Positions 7,852 to 17,044 of a DNA stretch of 32,728 bases are shown piece by piece. Every line of letters begins with the position of its first letter. Position 1 is the first letter of the stretch. Both the position numbers and the translations under genes were made by a program. The stretch spans positions 1 through 32,728 of the forward strand of contig PBPL01000066.1 of NCBI GenBank assembly GCA_002724675.1. The letters are read 5' to 3'. The notes beneath the pieces were generated by a model. The model searched no databases. It was not told the DNA's origin and saw only the letters and a list, made by a program, of their open reading frames with translations. Source of the stretch: Deltaproteobacteria bacterium (GTDB lineage: Bacteria > Myxococcota_A > UBA796 > UBA9615).

Positions 7852-8673
7852 CTAGAGGTCAGTCAGTGTCTGGGTCAGTGAGAAGGACCCCACTTCGGTG
7901 CTCCCAAAGATGGGGACGTCGTACATCACGGCTTCGGTGCGCAGGACCTGGAAGACCCCCGCCCCAGACTCGCTCACGGCACCGAGGTTCTCCCACTCCA
8001 TCGTCTCCGCATCCCGCTTCCACAGCTCACGCAGCGTCTCGGTCTGGAACGAGAAGCCAAAGGCCATCGTGTCGGGACGGGTGATGTAGTCGTCTGGACA
8101 GCCGTCGGGGCCAAATTCGACCGGGCCTGCGTATTCGAGGTCGCAGTTGGCGCAGCCCAGGTCGGTGGTCGCGACAGTGAGTGAGCCCGCGTACTCCGTG
8201 ATGCAGTCGCCCACCCCAAAGCTCTGGGCGATGGAGTTTGCGGAGAACTCCACTCTCGTGTGCAACTCGATCTCTTCGGGCCAGGTGCACTGAAACTCTG
8301 ATCCGCAGTCCGGATCATCGCAGTCCACCATGCCGTCGTTGTCGTCATCCTGTGAGTCCTCGCAGTTCGACTCGGGATCTTCGGTGGAGTCGGTCGAGTC
8401 ATCATCGGGCACAGAGCCGTCGCCGTTGCCGGAACCGTCGCCGTTGCCGGAACCGTCTCCGCTGCCGGAACCGTCTCCGCCCTGACCGTCATCGGAAGGG
8501 TTCTCGTCGTCGTCGTTCGCGGGGGACTCCCACGCGGTTTGATCGTCGTCCTCGCCATTCAGCAGGTCGTCCTGCCCATCTTCCGGGCCATAGTCGGTCA
8601 CACAGGCAGAGAAACAGAGAGCAAGGGCGACCAGGCTGATGTTGAGGCAGTAACGGGTTGCAGAGTCGAGCAT
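7852..8673 (-). CDS. Asp/Gly-rich lipoprotein with acidic Cys motif
   Basis: This 273-residue protein has a lipobox FSAC with Cys24 as the lipidation site. Residues 27-100 form a highly acidic, Gly/Ser/Asn-rich linker that includes a repeated DGSGNG unit. Next is a Cys/Asp motif (C104, C118, C123, C129; NDGMVDCDDPDC) of the calcium-binding-like type common in surface lipoproteins of Myxococcota-like bacteria. A beta-rich C-terminal domain of about 140 residues has paired Cys (CANC, GDC). A strong ribosome site AAAGGAGA lies 7 bases before the ATG at 8673. It is the first structural gene after the TetR gene and starts 46 bases before the chalcone-isomerase-like gene. Function is unknown; a surface or periplasmic metal- or ligand-binding component is possible. 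Confidence 0.83.
   Translation of the reverse strand: MLDSATRYCLNISLVALALCFSACVTDYGPEDGQDDLLNGEDDDQTAWESPANDDDENPSDDGQGGDGSGSGDGSGNGDGSGNGDGSVPDDDSTDSTEDPESNCEDSQDDDNDGMVDCDDPDCGSEFQCTWPEEIELHTRVEFSANSIAQSFGVGDCITEYAGSLTVATTDLGCANCDLEYAGPVEFGPDGCPDDYITRPDTMAFGFSFQTETLRELWKRDAETMEWENLGAVSESGAGVFQVLRTEAVMYDVPIFGSTEVGSFSLTQTLTDL
8417..8482 (-). repeat. 18-base in-frame tandem repeat in lipoprotein linker
   Basis: Three 18-base units (8417-8434, 8435-8452, 8453-8470) plus a decayed partial unit encode a DGSGNG hexapeptide. The first two units are identical and the third differs at two bases. The unit keeps the frame, so unit number could vary by slippage without breaking the gene. Confidence 0.85.
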
Positions 8674-8689
8674 GGAACATCTCCTTTGG

Positions 8690-8719
8690 GACCCCAGGGA
8701 GCCCGCTGGGCGTGGGGTC
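8690..8719 (-). other. Two-part GC hairpin before the lipoprotein gene
   Basis: GACCCC (8690-8695) pairs with GGGGTC (8714-8719), and inside it GCCC (8701-8704) pairs with GGGC (8708-8711). It sits between the TetR stop and the ribosome site of the 7852-8673 gene. There is no T-tract, so it may be a leader structure, a processing site or a weak attenuator rather than a normal terminator. Confidence 0.4.
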
Positions 8720-8803
8720 GGTGGGTGGTGCTAGAAACAGGGGGGCTGCAAGGGTCGAATGCGATCGGGGCGACCTGCGGCCTTACTCGGAGTCGGCATC
8801 AGA

Positions 8804-9436
8804 TCAACTCCCAGGTGTCTTGTTGGACGCGTCGAACATGGCAGAGAGTCGCTTCAGTACGTCGACGATCCGGCGGACCCGCTCCGGGTCTTCGTGGATC
8901 GCGGAGACCGCGAGGCCGCCCAGCGTCGCAAAGGCAAAGCTCAGGGACAGGCTCCCGCCCTCTGGACGTTGCTCCACGCCTGGGAAGAGTTCCTCGTACA
9001 GTCCCGCCGCGTCCTGGTCGAAGCGGGTGTTGACCTCGTGGATCTTCGCCCGGAGGACGGCATCCGTGCGGGCTGCCACTACGAGCTCGAGCCAGGCGTA
9101 GTAGGTGTCGCCGGACATGGTCTGCCACAGCAACTCGACGGCGGCTTCTCCGCGTTCCTCAGCAGCTGGCAGCTTCTTGAAGTTGTGACGAAAGGCGTCG
9201 AGTTGCCGGGCGAAGACGTAGTCGACGGCAGCCACCACGAGGTCTGTCCGGGTGGGGTAGTGGTGCAGCAGGGCTCCTCGAGAGATGCCCGTGCGCCGCA
9301 GCACTTCCGGTGTCGAGGTGCGGGCATAGCCCAACTCCACCAGGCACTCGAACGTGGCCTGGAGAAGTTGGTGACGGGTGGCCGAACTCCGTTGTTCCTG
9401 GGTTCGGCTTCCGTGGTCAGTCGTGGTGGCGTTCAT
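8804..9436 (-). CDS. TetR/AcrR-family transcriptional regulator, first gene of operon
   Basis: The 210-residue protein has a TetR DNA-binding domain near residues 20-65, with the helix-turn-helix TPEVLRRTGISRGALLHHY at 42-60. A C-terminal ligand/dimer domain follows. The ATG at 9436 has no ribosome site. It is preceded by a diverged duplication of its own start region that creates a 9-codon upstream frame whose stop overlaps the ATG. The promoter just upstream is covered by two near-identical palindromes, a classic autorepression layout. Downstream, seven minus-strand genes run the same way, so it probably controls them too by read-through or shared sites. A 130-base gap with a hairpin separates it from the next gene. 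The ligand is unknown. Confidence 0.92.
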   Translation of the reverse strand: MNATTTDHGSRTQEQRSSATRHQLLQATFECLVELGYARTSTPEVLRRTGISRGALLHHYPTRTDLVVAAVDYVFARQLDAFRHNFKKLPAAEERGEAAVELLWQTMSGDTYYAWLELVVAARTDAVLRAKIHEVNTRFDQDAAGLYEELFPGVEQRPEGGSLSLSFAFATLGGLAVSAIHEDPERVRRIVDVLKRLSAMFDASNKTPGS

Positions 9437-9462
9437 AAACAGTCAGTCGTAGTGGAGTTCAC
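9433..9462 (-). other. Nine-codon upstream frame from duplicated start region
   Basis: A GTG at 9462 opens a short frame, MNSTTTDCL then TGA, whose stop overlaps the ATG of the TetR gene as ATGA. Its first codons copy those of the TetR gene (MNATTTD) through a tandem duplication with a 26-base period. It could couple translation of the TetR gene, which lacks its own ribosome site, or be a relic. There is no proof of translation. Confidence 0.35.
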
Positions 9463-9464
9463 AT

Positions 9465-9482
9465 ACAGTCAGAGCTGACTGT
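9465..9482. promoter_or_regulatory. TetR operator 1 (ACAGTCA-N4-TGACTGT)
   Basis: The sequence ACAGTCAGAGCTGACTGT is a perfect inverted repeat with 8-base arms around a 2-base centre. It lies immediately downstream of the -10 box of the TetR gene. A second copy of the same consensus is centred 38 bases upstream, and an isolated ACAGTCA half-site lies at 9439-9445 beside the start codon. Confidence 0.75.
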
Positions 9483-9510
9483 TTCTACAGGCGCACAAAG
9501 ATACAGTCAA
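9482..9510 (-). promoter_or_regulatory. Promoter of the TetR-led operon
   Basis: Reading the minus strand, TTGACT (9510-9505) is followed after exactly 17 bases by TAGAAA (9487-9482), good sigma-70-like boxes. Transcription would start near 9475, giving a leader of about 39 bases to the ATG at 9436. Operator 2 covers the -35 box, and operator 1 overlaps the end of the -10 box and the start site. Confidence 0.65.
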
Positions 9511-9521
9511 GCCTGACTGTA
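9502..9521. promoter_or_regulatory. TetR operator 2 (TACAGTCA-N4-TGACTGTA)
   Basis: Perfect 8-base arms flank a 4-base centre, with the same core as operator 1. The left arm contains the -35 box of the minus-strand promoter. Two matching palindromes in one short region make chance unlikely. The binding protein is inferred to be the adjacent TetR. Confidence 0.75.
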
Positions 9522-9569
9522 AAAAAGCCAGACAACGAGGGAGACCCGACTGCACCAGTCCGCATCGCT

Positions 9570-9588
9570 GTGGGCCACTCAGGCCCAC
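9570..9588. terminator. Possible hairpin terminator without T-tract
   Basis: GTGGGCC and GGCCCAC form a perfect 7-base stem with a 5-base loop in the gap between the phosphotransferase-like gene (ending at 9725) and the TetR promoter. No run of T follows in either direction, so termination is only a suggestion. The rest of 9522-9724 shows no gene. Confidence 0.3.
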
Positions 9589-9724
9589 CTTCATCGTCTA
9601 ATCGGAAGAGAGGCGCCTGGGGAATCCCAGCCTCGCCACCCAGGCCCGGCCCAGCCCAGTTCTAGGCGTAGGAACTCGGCTGTTGCACCCCTTGAGAGGC
9701 ACAGCCCGCCGTGCTCAGTGGGGT

Positions 9725-11743
9725 CTATTTGGTGATGCTCGTGTCGTAGGAGAAGCGGGCCTGCACGTCCACTAGCTCCAAGAAGGCATCGAGGTGAGCC
9801 CGTGTTTGCTCAAGACCAGGTGAACTGTCTCGAGAGAGGTCGTCTTGCTCGCCCGGATCTTCGGCCACGTTGAAGAACTCGACCCTCTGCGACTGATGAG
9901 AGTAGATGATCTTCTTGTCGGGATAGATCAAGGTGCTCAGCCGCTTCTTTTGACCCAACAGCTCGACCACTACGGCCCCTTCGCTCACCTGTAGGACGGG
10001 TGCGATCGTGTCGGACACGCGCGCGGTGGCGAGCTTCCTCACCGCCTTTGGCCCCCGCCTCAACAACCAGGGAAACACGTACAGTACCGAGGTTGGCTGG
10101 TTGATCACACCGCCTTTCGCACCTGGGATCTGCACCACCAGAGGAACGTGGGTGACCTCGGAGTACACAGTCTGGCGATGATACTTGCCGCCGTGCTCCC
10201 CAAATTCCTCACCGTGATCTCCAGTGACAATGATGATGGTGTTCTTCCCCCACTCCGAGTTCTCAGCCGCGTCGAGGAGCTTCCCCAGCTGCACATCGGC
10301 GAAGCGCACTTCTTGACGGTAGCGCTCAAGCCGGGTCTTACCCGGCATGTCGTCGTAGTGTTTCACATAGTGGAAGTGAGGGCTTGCAAGAAACACCCAG
10401 CCAAAAAAGGGCTTTGGCTCCGTTCCATACTTCTCTAGGAGTTGGAGTGCATCGTCGCGAACCTTGAGATCGGTGGACTTGCTGCGGCTCTTGGCTGTGG
10501 TGAAGAGGCGCGAGTCGAAGCCCTGGCCCAAGCCGAGAAGACTATTGGTAAACGCGTAGCGGTAGTTGTGGCTCGCCCAAAAGGTCGCGTATCCATTTCG
10601 CCCCAAGCTCTCAGCCACGGTCTGGGCCCTTGAGTCCAGCTCACCGTGCCAGTTCTTCTTCCAGATGATCAGTGGCGCCGCGCTGGGGTAGCTCATCGTC
10701 ATCAGCGAAGCCATCGACTGTAAGGTCCCCGTGCTCGGGGCGTTCGCGCTCTGAAAGTTGTAGCTGCCTGGCGCGCCAGCCAGACGGGCGAGGTTGGGCG
10801 TGAGGTCGAGATCCGGGGCGCCGAGACTGCTTTGGTCGTAGCGCAGCGCCTCGATCGTGACCAAGAGGATGTTGTAGTCCTTGAGCTTGAAGCGCTTGGG
10901 AAGCTTGGGCATCTGCGAGGAAGCTCGGAAGAGCGACCATGCTTCCGAGGCGCGGAGCCGGGTTCGAGCCGAGTCGTCCCCGTCGAGCGACCCGCTTCCC
11001 GACCCTTCGCTCAAGAACAAGACACTGGTCTGCCCCAACATCGACTGCTCAATGAAGTCCGGTCGAATCTTCCCTACGGCACCGCTGACTCCAGAGGCCA
11101 CCGCAAGGGCTACCACCACGCCCGAGAGGACCGCCTTGGCCCGGAGGCTCGGGCTCACGCGAAGCACCCAGCCGGGCTGAAGGCCAACCATTGCCAAGAG
11201 CACCATTGCCAGGGACACCCGCGCCAGGCCGAGATGCAATCCCTGGTAGTCCCCCACAAACAACTCGTAGTTCGCGAAGTAGATGACTGTGCCACCAGCA
11301 AAGAGGCTTCCCCGCAACAACCGTCGCAGGCGAAGCGACCAGGCGGGGGCGCTGTCTGAGAGGAGGTAGAGACCCACGGACTGTGAGATGCCAAACGCGC
11401 CAAACAGCGCCCACATCTTCCACTCGGCCGCCAGGCCCGCTTCCGCCGTCACGGGAGCAAAGCAGGCGATGGACATCCACAACGCAGCCCCCACATGCAT
11501 TTGCCGTGCGGCTACCGATTGGACGCGCGGGTAGTGCCAGTAGAACAGCCAAATCGGCCACAGCAAGAGGCTGTGAACCACAGCCAGACTCAGCGCAGCC
11601 GGTAAAGCAAGCGGGCCAGCGAACAACTCCCTCGCGGGCAGGCGTAGGACTTCCGCGAGACTAAGCGCGAGCAGGCAGAGCGTCCCTAGGCGGTACGTAA
11701 TGCGGGCCTGGTTCTCGGCGCTCTTGTCTCTAGCATCAGTCAT
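9725..11743 (-). CDS. Membrane-anchored LtaS/EptA-like phosphotransferase (alkaline phosphatase fold)
   Basis: The 672-residue protein has several transmembrane helices in residues 17-225 and a periplasmic alkaline-phosphatase-fold domain from about 288. Residues fitting the LtaS/EptA active site are E298 (VTIEALRYD), a Thr/Ser nucleophile in APSTGT (T338 best aligned) and D509-H510 (TGDHGEEFGEHG). The formylglycine sulfatase motif CxPSR is absent, so it is more likely a transferase of phosphoglycerol, phosphoethanolamine or a similar group onto envelope glycan or lipid than a sulfatase. It diverges from the radical SAM gene across a 190-base gap. It is one of three related proteins in the window, with the others at 19742 and 25039. 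The ribosome site is weak; the ATG at 11743 is the first in frame. Confidence 0.85.
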   Translation of the reverse strand: MTDARDKSAENQARITYRLGTLCLLALSLAEVLRLPARELFAGPLALPAALSLAVVHSLLLWPIWLFYWHYPRVQSVAARQMHVGAALWMSIACFAPVTAEAGLAAEWKMWALFGAFGISQSVGLYLLSDSAPAWSLRLRRLLRGSLFAGGTVIYFANYELFVGDYQGLHLGLARVSLAMVLLAMVGLQPGWVLRVSPSLRAKAVLSGVVVALAVASGVSGAVGKIRPDFIEQSMLGQTSVLFLSEGSGSGSLDGDDSARTRLRASEAWSLFRASSQMPKLPKRFKLKDYNILLVTIEALRYDQSSLGAPDLDLTPNLARLAGAPGSYNFQSANAPSTGTLQSMASLMTMSYPSAAPLIIWKKNWHGELDSRAQTVAESLGRNGYATFWASHNYRYAFTNSLLGLGQGFDSRLFTTAKSRSKSTDLKVRDDALQLLEKYGTEPKPFFGWVFLASPHFHYVKHYDDMPGKTRLERYRQEVRFADVQLGKLLDAAENSEWGKNTIIIVTGDHGEEFGEHGGKYHRQTVYSEVTHVPLVVQIPGAKGGVINQPTSVLYVFPWLLRRGPKAVRKLATARVSDTIAPVLQVSEGAVVVELLGQKKRLSTLIYPDKKIIYSHQSQRVEFFNVAEDPGEQDDLSRDSSPGLEQTRAHLDAFLELVDVQARFSYDTSITK

Positions 11744-11816
11744 GGCGAGGCGATCCCGGCGTGGCCGGCGACGGAAGATAACATAGGCAGGAACCCGTCC
11801 ATGACGGCTTGTACAT

Positions 11817-11857
11817 GCGAGAAATCTGACGATCCAGCGAGAAATCGGAGTTCTCCG
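11817..11857. repeat. Short repeats in divergent promoter region
   Basis: GCGAGAAATC occurs at 11817-11826 and 11837-11846 with a 20-base period (about two helical turns). The second copy runs into a CGGAG-TT-CTCCG palindrome at 11846-11857. They lie between the divergent phosphotransferase-like and radical SAM genes, where a regulator would bind. No convincing -35/-10 pair was found in this gap. Confidence 0.4.
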
Positions 11858-11933
11858 GGAGCAGCTCGACTGGACCCAGGACAGACCGTCTTGTCGGGCC
11901 TCTAGGCCTCATAACTGCTACGACTGTCTCACC

Positions 11934-12845
11934 ATGCGCTACGAGGGCTCCATCTACCGACCTCCCAGCGAGGCCCGCAGCCTGATCCTTCAGGCCACGA
12001 TTGGCTGCTCCTGGAATCAATGCGTTTATTGCGCCATGTACCGGGACAAGACCTTCCGGATCCGAGAGCTCGACGCCATCTTGGAGGACATCGACCGGGC
12101 GGCAACCGAGCTAGGAGACACGGTCCAAAAGGTCTTCATCGCCGATGGAGACGCTCTGGTGATGCCGCTGAGCCACTGGGAACCGATCCTTGACCGACTC
12201 CGCAGGCGCTTCTCTCGGTTACGCCAGGTCTCCTGCTATGCCATGGCCCAGAACGTCCTGGAAAAGAACCAGGCCGAGCTCATCGCTCTCCGCGAGCAGG
12301 GCCTGAGCCTTCTCTATCTGGGGCCGGAGTCGGGTGATGAGCCCACGCTGCGACGCATTGCGAAGTCACCGCTGACGACGCTCCCTGGAGACGGGCGGGC
12401 CGGCCGTCCGATCTTCGACGCTCACGTAGAGGCTGCACAGCGAGCTCGTGCTGCGGGGCTCCGCAGCTCCGCCATCTTCCTCCTGGGAGCCGGGGGGACC
12501 GAGCGTTCCGCAGAACACGCCAGGGGCTCGGCAGAGCTGGCCACCGCCATGGATCCGGACTTTCTCGCAGCGCTCACTCTGACCGTAGTGCCAGGGACAC
12601 CCCTGGCCCAACGCCAGGACGAGCAGCGCTTCCAACTGCCGGATGTGCCGGGGCTGCTCCGAGAACTGCGTACCTTCGTGGCAGAGGCTCGCCCCACCGA
12701 TGCGCTCTTCCGCACAAACCACGCGAGCAACTACCTGCCCCTGGGCGGTCGATTGCCGGCAGATGGTCCAGCCATGGCAGCCGCGATCGACGCAGCCCTG
12801 GACGGGCGCACCCGGCTGAGGCCCGAGTGGTCACGAGGGCTTTAG
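11934..12845 (+). CDS. Radical SAM protein
   Basis: This 303-residue protein has the cluster-binding motif GCSWNQCVYC (C25, C30, C33) in a CX4CX2C spacing. That spacing, together with ATIGCSWNQCVYCAMY, marks a known uncharacterised radical SAM subfamily rather than a sequencing error. Later motifs are IADGDAL (about 70-76, SAM contact), YLGPESG (about 127-133) and SAIFLLGAGGTE. It should bind a 4Fe-4S cluster and cleave SAM to a 5'-deoxyadenosyl radical; the substrate is unknown. The length is that of the core barrel plus a short C-terminal extension, with no B12-binding domain. The ATG at 11934 is followed directly by the family N-terminus. It stands alone on its strand and is convergent with the fibre gene at 12990. 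Confidence 0.9.
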   Translation: MRYEGSIYRPPSEARSLILQATIGCSWNQCVYCAMYRDKTFRIRELDAILEDIDRAATELGDTVQKVFIADGDALVMPLSHWEPILDRLRRRFSRLRQVSCYAMAQNVLEKNQAELIALREQGLSLLYLGPESGDEPTLRRIAKSPLTTLPGDGRAGRPIFDAHVEAAQRARAAGLRSSAIFLLGAGGTERSAEHARGSAELATAMDPDFLAALTLTVVPGTPLAQRQDEQRFQLPDVPGLLRELRTFVAEARPTDALFRTNHASNYLPLGGRLPADGPAMAAAIDAALDGRTRLRPEWSRGL

Positions 12846-12923
12846 CAGAAGCACACCCGCATCAACATCGCCGTCTAGGGACGGACTTGGGCCTAGAGAA
12901 GGTCCCCAGCACATCGACCGGGC

Positions 12924-12951
12924 CGATGGCTTCGAGGGGGCCATCGAAGCC
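12924..12951. terminator. Alternative hairpins between convergent genes
   Basis: CGATGGC (924-930 past 12000) can pair with GCCATCG (940-946). Alternatively GGCTTCGA (12928-12935) can pair with TCGAAGCC (12944-12951). The two stems exclude each other. They lie between the stops of the radical SAM gene and the fibre gene and may act as a two-way terminator, though no T-tract is present. Confidence 0.35.
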
Positions 12952-12989
12952 TGCCTGATCTGCGATTCGTCGGAGGCGTGATCCCCCCC

Positions 12990-14768
12990 TCATCGGATGC
13001 AGGTGCGTTCCTGGTACCCGGCGGACTCCTGGTATGCCTCGTGGGTGCTGACCCCCTGTGAGATCGCCGTCTTGATGTTTCCGGTCACTCCGAGGTCTTG
13101 CCAACCAGAAGGGCAGCCCTGCGGACTGCAGTTGCCGACGGTATCCGCAGAGGCCCCCGTCCAAGCACACCGGGTGTGCGAGACGACGACAGTACTCTCC
13201 AGGTAACACATCCTCTCCTGGTATCCACCGGACTCCTGGTATGCCTCGTGGGTGCTGACCCCCTGTGAGGTCGCCGTCTTGATGTTTCCGGTCCCTCCGA
13301 GGTCTTGCCAGCCAGAAGGGCAAGCCTGCGGGCTGCAGTTGCCGATGGTATCCGCAGAGGCCCCCGTCCAGGCGCAACGCGTGTAGATGACCGTGCCAGC
13401 ACCCCCAGATGTGGTGGAAGAGGCCGTGGTCTGCGTCGTCCCGTCGGGGAACTTGAAGCCGCCCGAAGTGGACTCGACGACTCCGGCAACGGTCAACTGC
13501 TCGCTAGGACTCGGGGTGCCGATTCCCACCTGCCCCGCCTGGTTAATGCGCATGCGCTCGCTAGGGCTGACCGTGCCATCAGCGGTCGTGTAGAACGTGA
13601 GCCGGCCTGGCACATCATTGGTGCCCGGAGTCCCATCAACCTCGGCCCTGATCTTGGCCGATTGTTCCCAGGTCTGGCCGTCGCTTGAGTACCAGATCAG
13701 CGAGCCCAGCTCGTCCCCACTCTGGACCTGCAGGTGCCCGCCGATGGTCGTGTCCCGACTCTTGGTGAACTGAAGAGCGCCGCCTTCTGCATCGTTTGCA
13801 TGATTGGACAACCGCGCCCTGGGAGCGCCCCCCCCGGCACTTGCTGCAACGTTCAGGTGTGTCACAGGATCGCTGGTGCCGATGCCAACAAACGTGGTCG
13901 ACGCATCGACCTTGAAGGTCGCAGTCCCCACGGTCAGATCATCCGACAGGGCGATGGGGTCGTTGGTGATGTAGTCCTCGACTTGCGCCTCGGTGAGCTG
14001 GGTGTCCGTGTCCACCGTATGCTCGCCAACGGAGTAGTTGTTGTTGGCCACGAACGCGTCCACTTGCGCCTCGGTCAGCTGGGTGTCCGTGTCCACCGTG
14101 TGCTCGCCAACGGAGTAGTTGTTGTTGGCCACGAACGTGTCCACTTGCGCCTCGGTCAGCTGGGTGTCCGTGTCCACCGTATGCTCGCCAACGGAGTAGT
14201 TGTTGTTGGCCACGAACGCGTCCACTTGCGCCTCGGTGAGCTGGGTGTCCGTATCTCCGTCGGCGAGACCTGCGGGGACGTTGTTCAGGTCAGACCAGTT
14301 GATCGAGGGGGTGGGCCCGATCCAGTTGGCGCTGGAGTCGATGACTGGCACTCCACCCACATGAACCTCAGCGGCGTCTACCAGCCCCCCATCGAGGTGG
14401 GTGGCGCTGGTGGAGCGCATCGCGTAGGGCACCGAGATGACCTCCTGCCGGGGAGACAGGTCATCGCCGTTCAGGGTCAGTTGGAGCCACTGAGCCCCCC
14501 CATCGAACAGGAGATCGTCAAGGGTCGAGAGAGTGCCCAGCGTCACCGAGTAATAGCCCTCGTCCAGATTGAGCTGGTGTGTCTCGGTCCACAGAACGTT
14601 TCCGCCTGTCTCCTCGTCATAGAGAGTAAAGACCAGCGTGTGACTTCCGGAAAGCGGACCGCCCGCACCATCCAGTACCCGGCCCTGCTGGCTCAGTCGA
14701 GTGGGGGTGGCCAAGGCGGTCGCCGAAGACAGGACGAACACGAGGACAAGGAGAGAGACGCGGGGCAT
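12990..14768 (-). CDS. Exported fibre-like surface protein with internal repeats
   Basis: The 592-residue protein starts with a signal peptide (1-20, ALA cleavage). An N-terminal module (25-80, SQQGRVLDGAGGPLSG...LWTETHQLNLDEGYYSVTLG) is shared with the protein at 17103. Next come three 27-residue repeats (172-252, DTDTQLTEAQVDAFVANNNYSVGEHTV is the unit pattern in part) and a region resembling phage-tail-fibre or adhesin shafts (THLNVAASAGG, GIGTPSPSEQLTVAGVVESTSGGFKFPDG in part). Two copies of a Cys-rich 61-69-residue module (463-531, 532-592) end the protein. The ATG at 14768 has a GGGAGAA site. A secreted or surface-attached adhesin-like stalk is inferred; no enzyme domain is seen. No phage genes lie nearby. 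Confidence 0.82.
   Translation of the reverse strand: MPRVSLLVLVFVLSSATALATPTRLSQQGRVLDGAGGPLSGSHTLVFTLYDEETGGNVLWTETHQLNLDEGYYSVTLGTLSTLDDLLFDGGAQWLQLTLNGDDLSPRQEVISVPYAMRSTSATHLDGGLVDAAEVHVGGVPVIDSSANWIGPTPSINWSDLNNVPAGLADGDTDTQLTEAQVDAFVANNNYSVGEHTVDTDTQLTEAQVDTFVANNNYSVGEHTVDTDTQLTEAQVDAFVANNNYSVGEHTVDTDTQLTEAQVEDYITNDPIALSDDLTVGTATFKVDASTTFVGIGTSDPVTHLNVAASAGGGAPRARLSNHANDAEGGALQFTKSRDTTIGGHLQVQSGDELGSLIWYSSDGQTWEQSAKIRAEVDGTPGTNDVPGRLTFYTTADGTVSPSERMRINQAGQVGIGTPSPSEQLTVAGVVESTSGGFKFPDGTTQTTASSTTSGGAGTVIYTRCAWTGASADTIGNCSPQACPSGWQDLGGTGNIKTATSQGVSTHEAYQESGGYQERMCYLESTVVVSHTRCAWTGASADTVGNCSPQGCPSGWQDLGVTGNIKTAISQGVSTHEAYQESAGYQERTCIR
12993..13382 (-). repeat. 207-base tandem duplication encoding Cys-rich C-terminal module
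   Basis: Copy one spans 13176-13382 and copy two 12993-13175 (the last is shorter). They encode TRCAWTGASADT...NCSPQ.CPSGWQDLG modules with only a handful of residue changes. High DNA identity indicates a young duplication. Each copy keeps four Cys that could form two disulfides. Confidence 0.92.
13980..14255 (-). repeat. 81-base in-frame tandem repeat, three units plus partial
   Basis: Units lie at 14175-14255, 14094-14174 and 14013-14093, with a partial unit to 13980. They are nearly identical at DNA level, differing by only a few bases, which points to recent duplication. Each encodes 27 residues of the fibre-like protein's shaft, so unit changes keep the frame. Confidence 0.92.
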
Positions 14769-15049
14769 GAGGTTCTCCCGGCTAGGAGGGGTCGGCAGAG
14801 GGAAGATGCTAGCGCGCCCCCGGCCCGGATTGGGCCCAAACTATCGAGTTGTTCGCCGCGAGTAGGCCGGAAGAAGACCACGCGCTGGCTCCGCCCACCG
14901 CAACACGAGCCCAAGACAGTCTCTGGTCGGACCGGAATGAACTGGCCTTCGACGTGGCGAAGAACCTTCGACCTGGCGTACAAGCAGTTCGATGGTTCTA
15001 GGATGGTTCGGCGATACAAGCCGGTCCTTGTGCCACCTGGAGTTGAGCG
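14769..15049. other. Divergent intergenic region with short direct repeats
   Basis: This 281-base gap separates the divergent fibre-like gene and the ABC-F gene and holds no convincing gene. It contains CCTTCGACGTGGCG (14946-14959) and CCTTCGACCTGGCG (14965-14978), a 13/14 match with a 19-base period. GATGGTTC also occurs twice (14991-14998 and 15002-15009). These may be regulator sites for the ABC-F promoter; no clear -35/-10 pair was found. Confidence 0.4.
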
Positions 15050-16948
<1,899 letters not shown>

Positions 16949-17044
16949 CAGGCCGTGGTCAGAGCGGCGGCGACAACGTCAGCTAGGAGCGGATCGAGTG
17001 CGGAGGCGAGCAACACCTGGTGGACGGCATAAGCATTCTCGGTG

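Noticed and set aside
9725-11743. Formylglycine sulfatase
   Set aside because: No CxPSR motif; Glu/Thr/Asp-His positions match LtaS/EptA-type transferases instead.
13980-14255. CRISPR-like array
   Set aside because: Repeats are contiguous, 81 bases long, in frame within a coding region and have no spacers.
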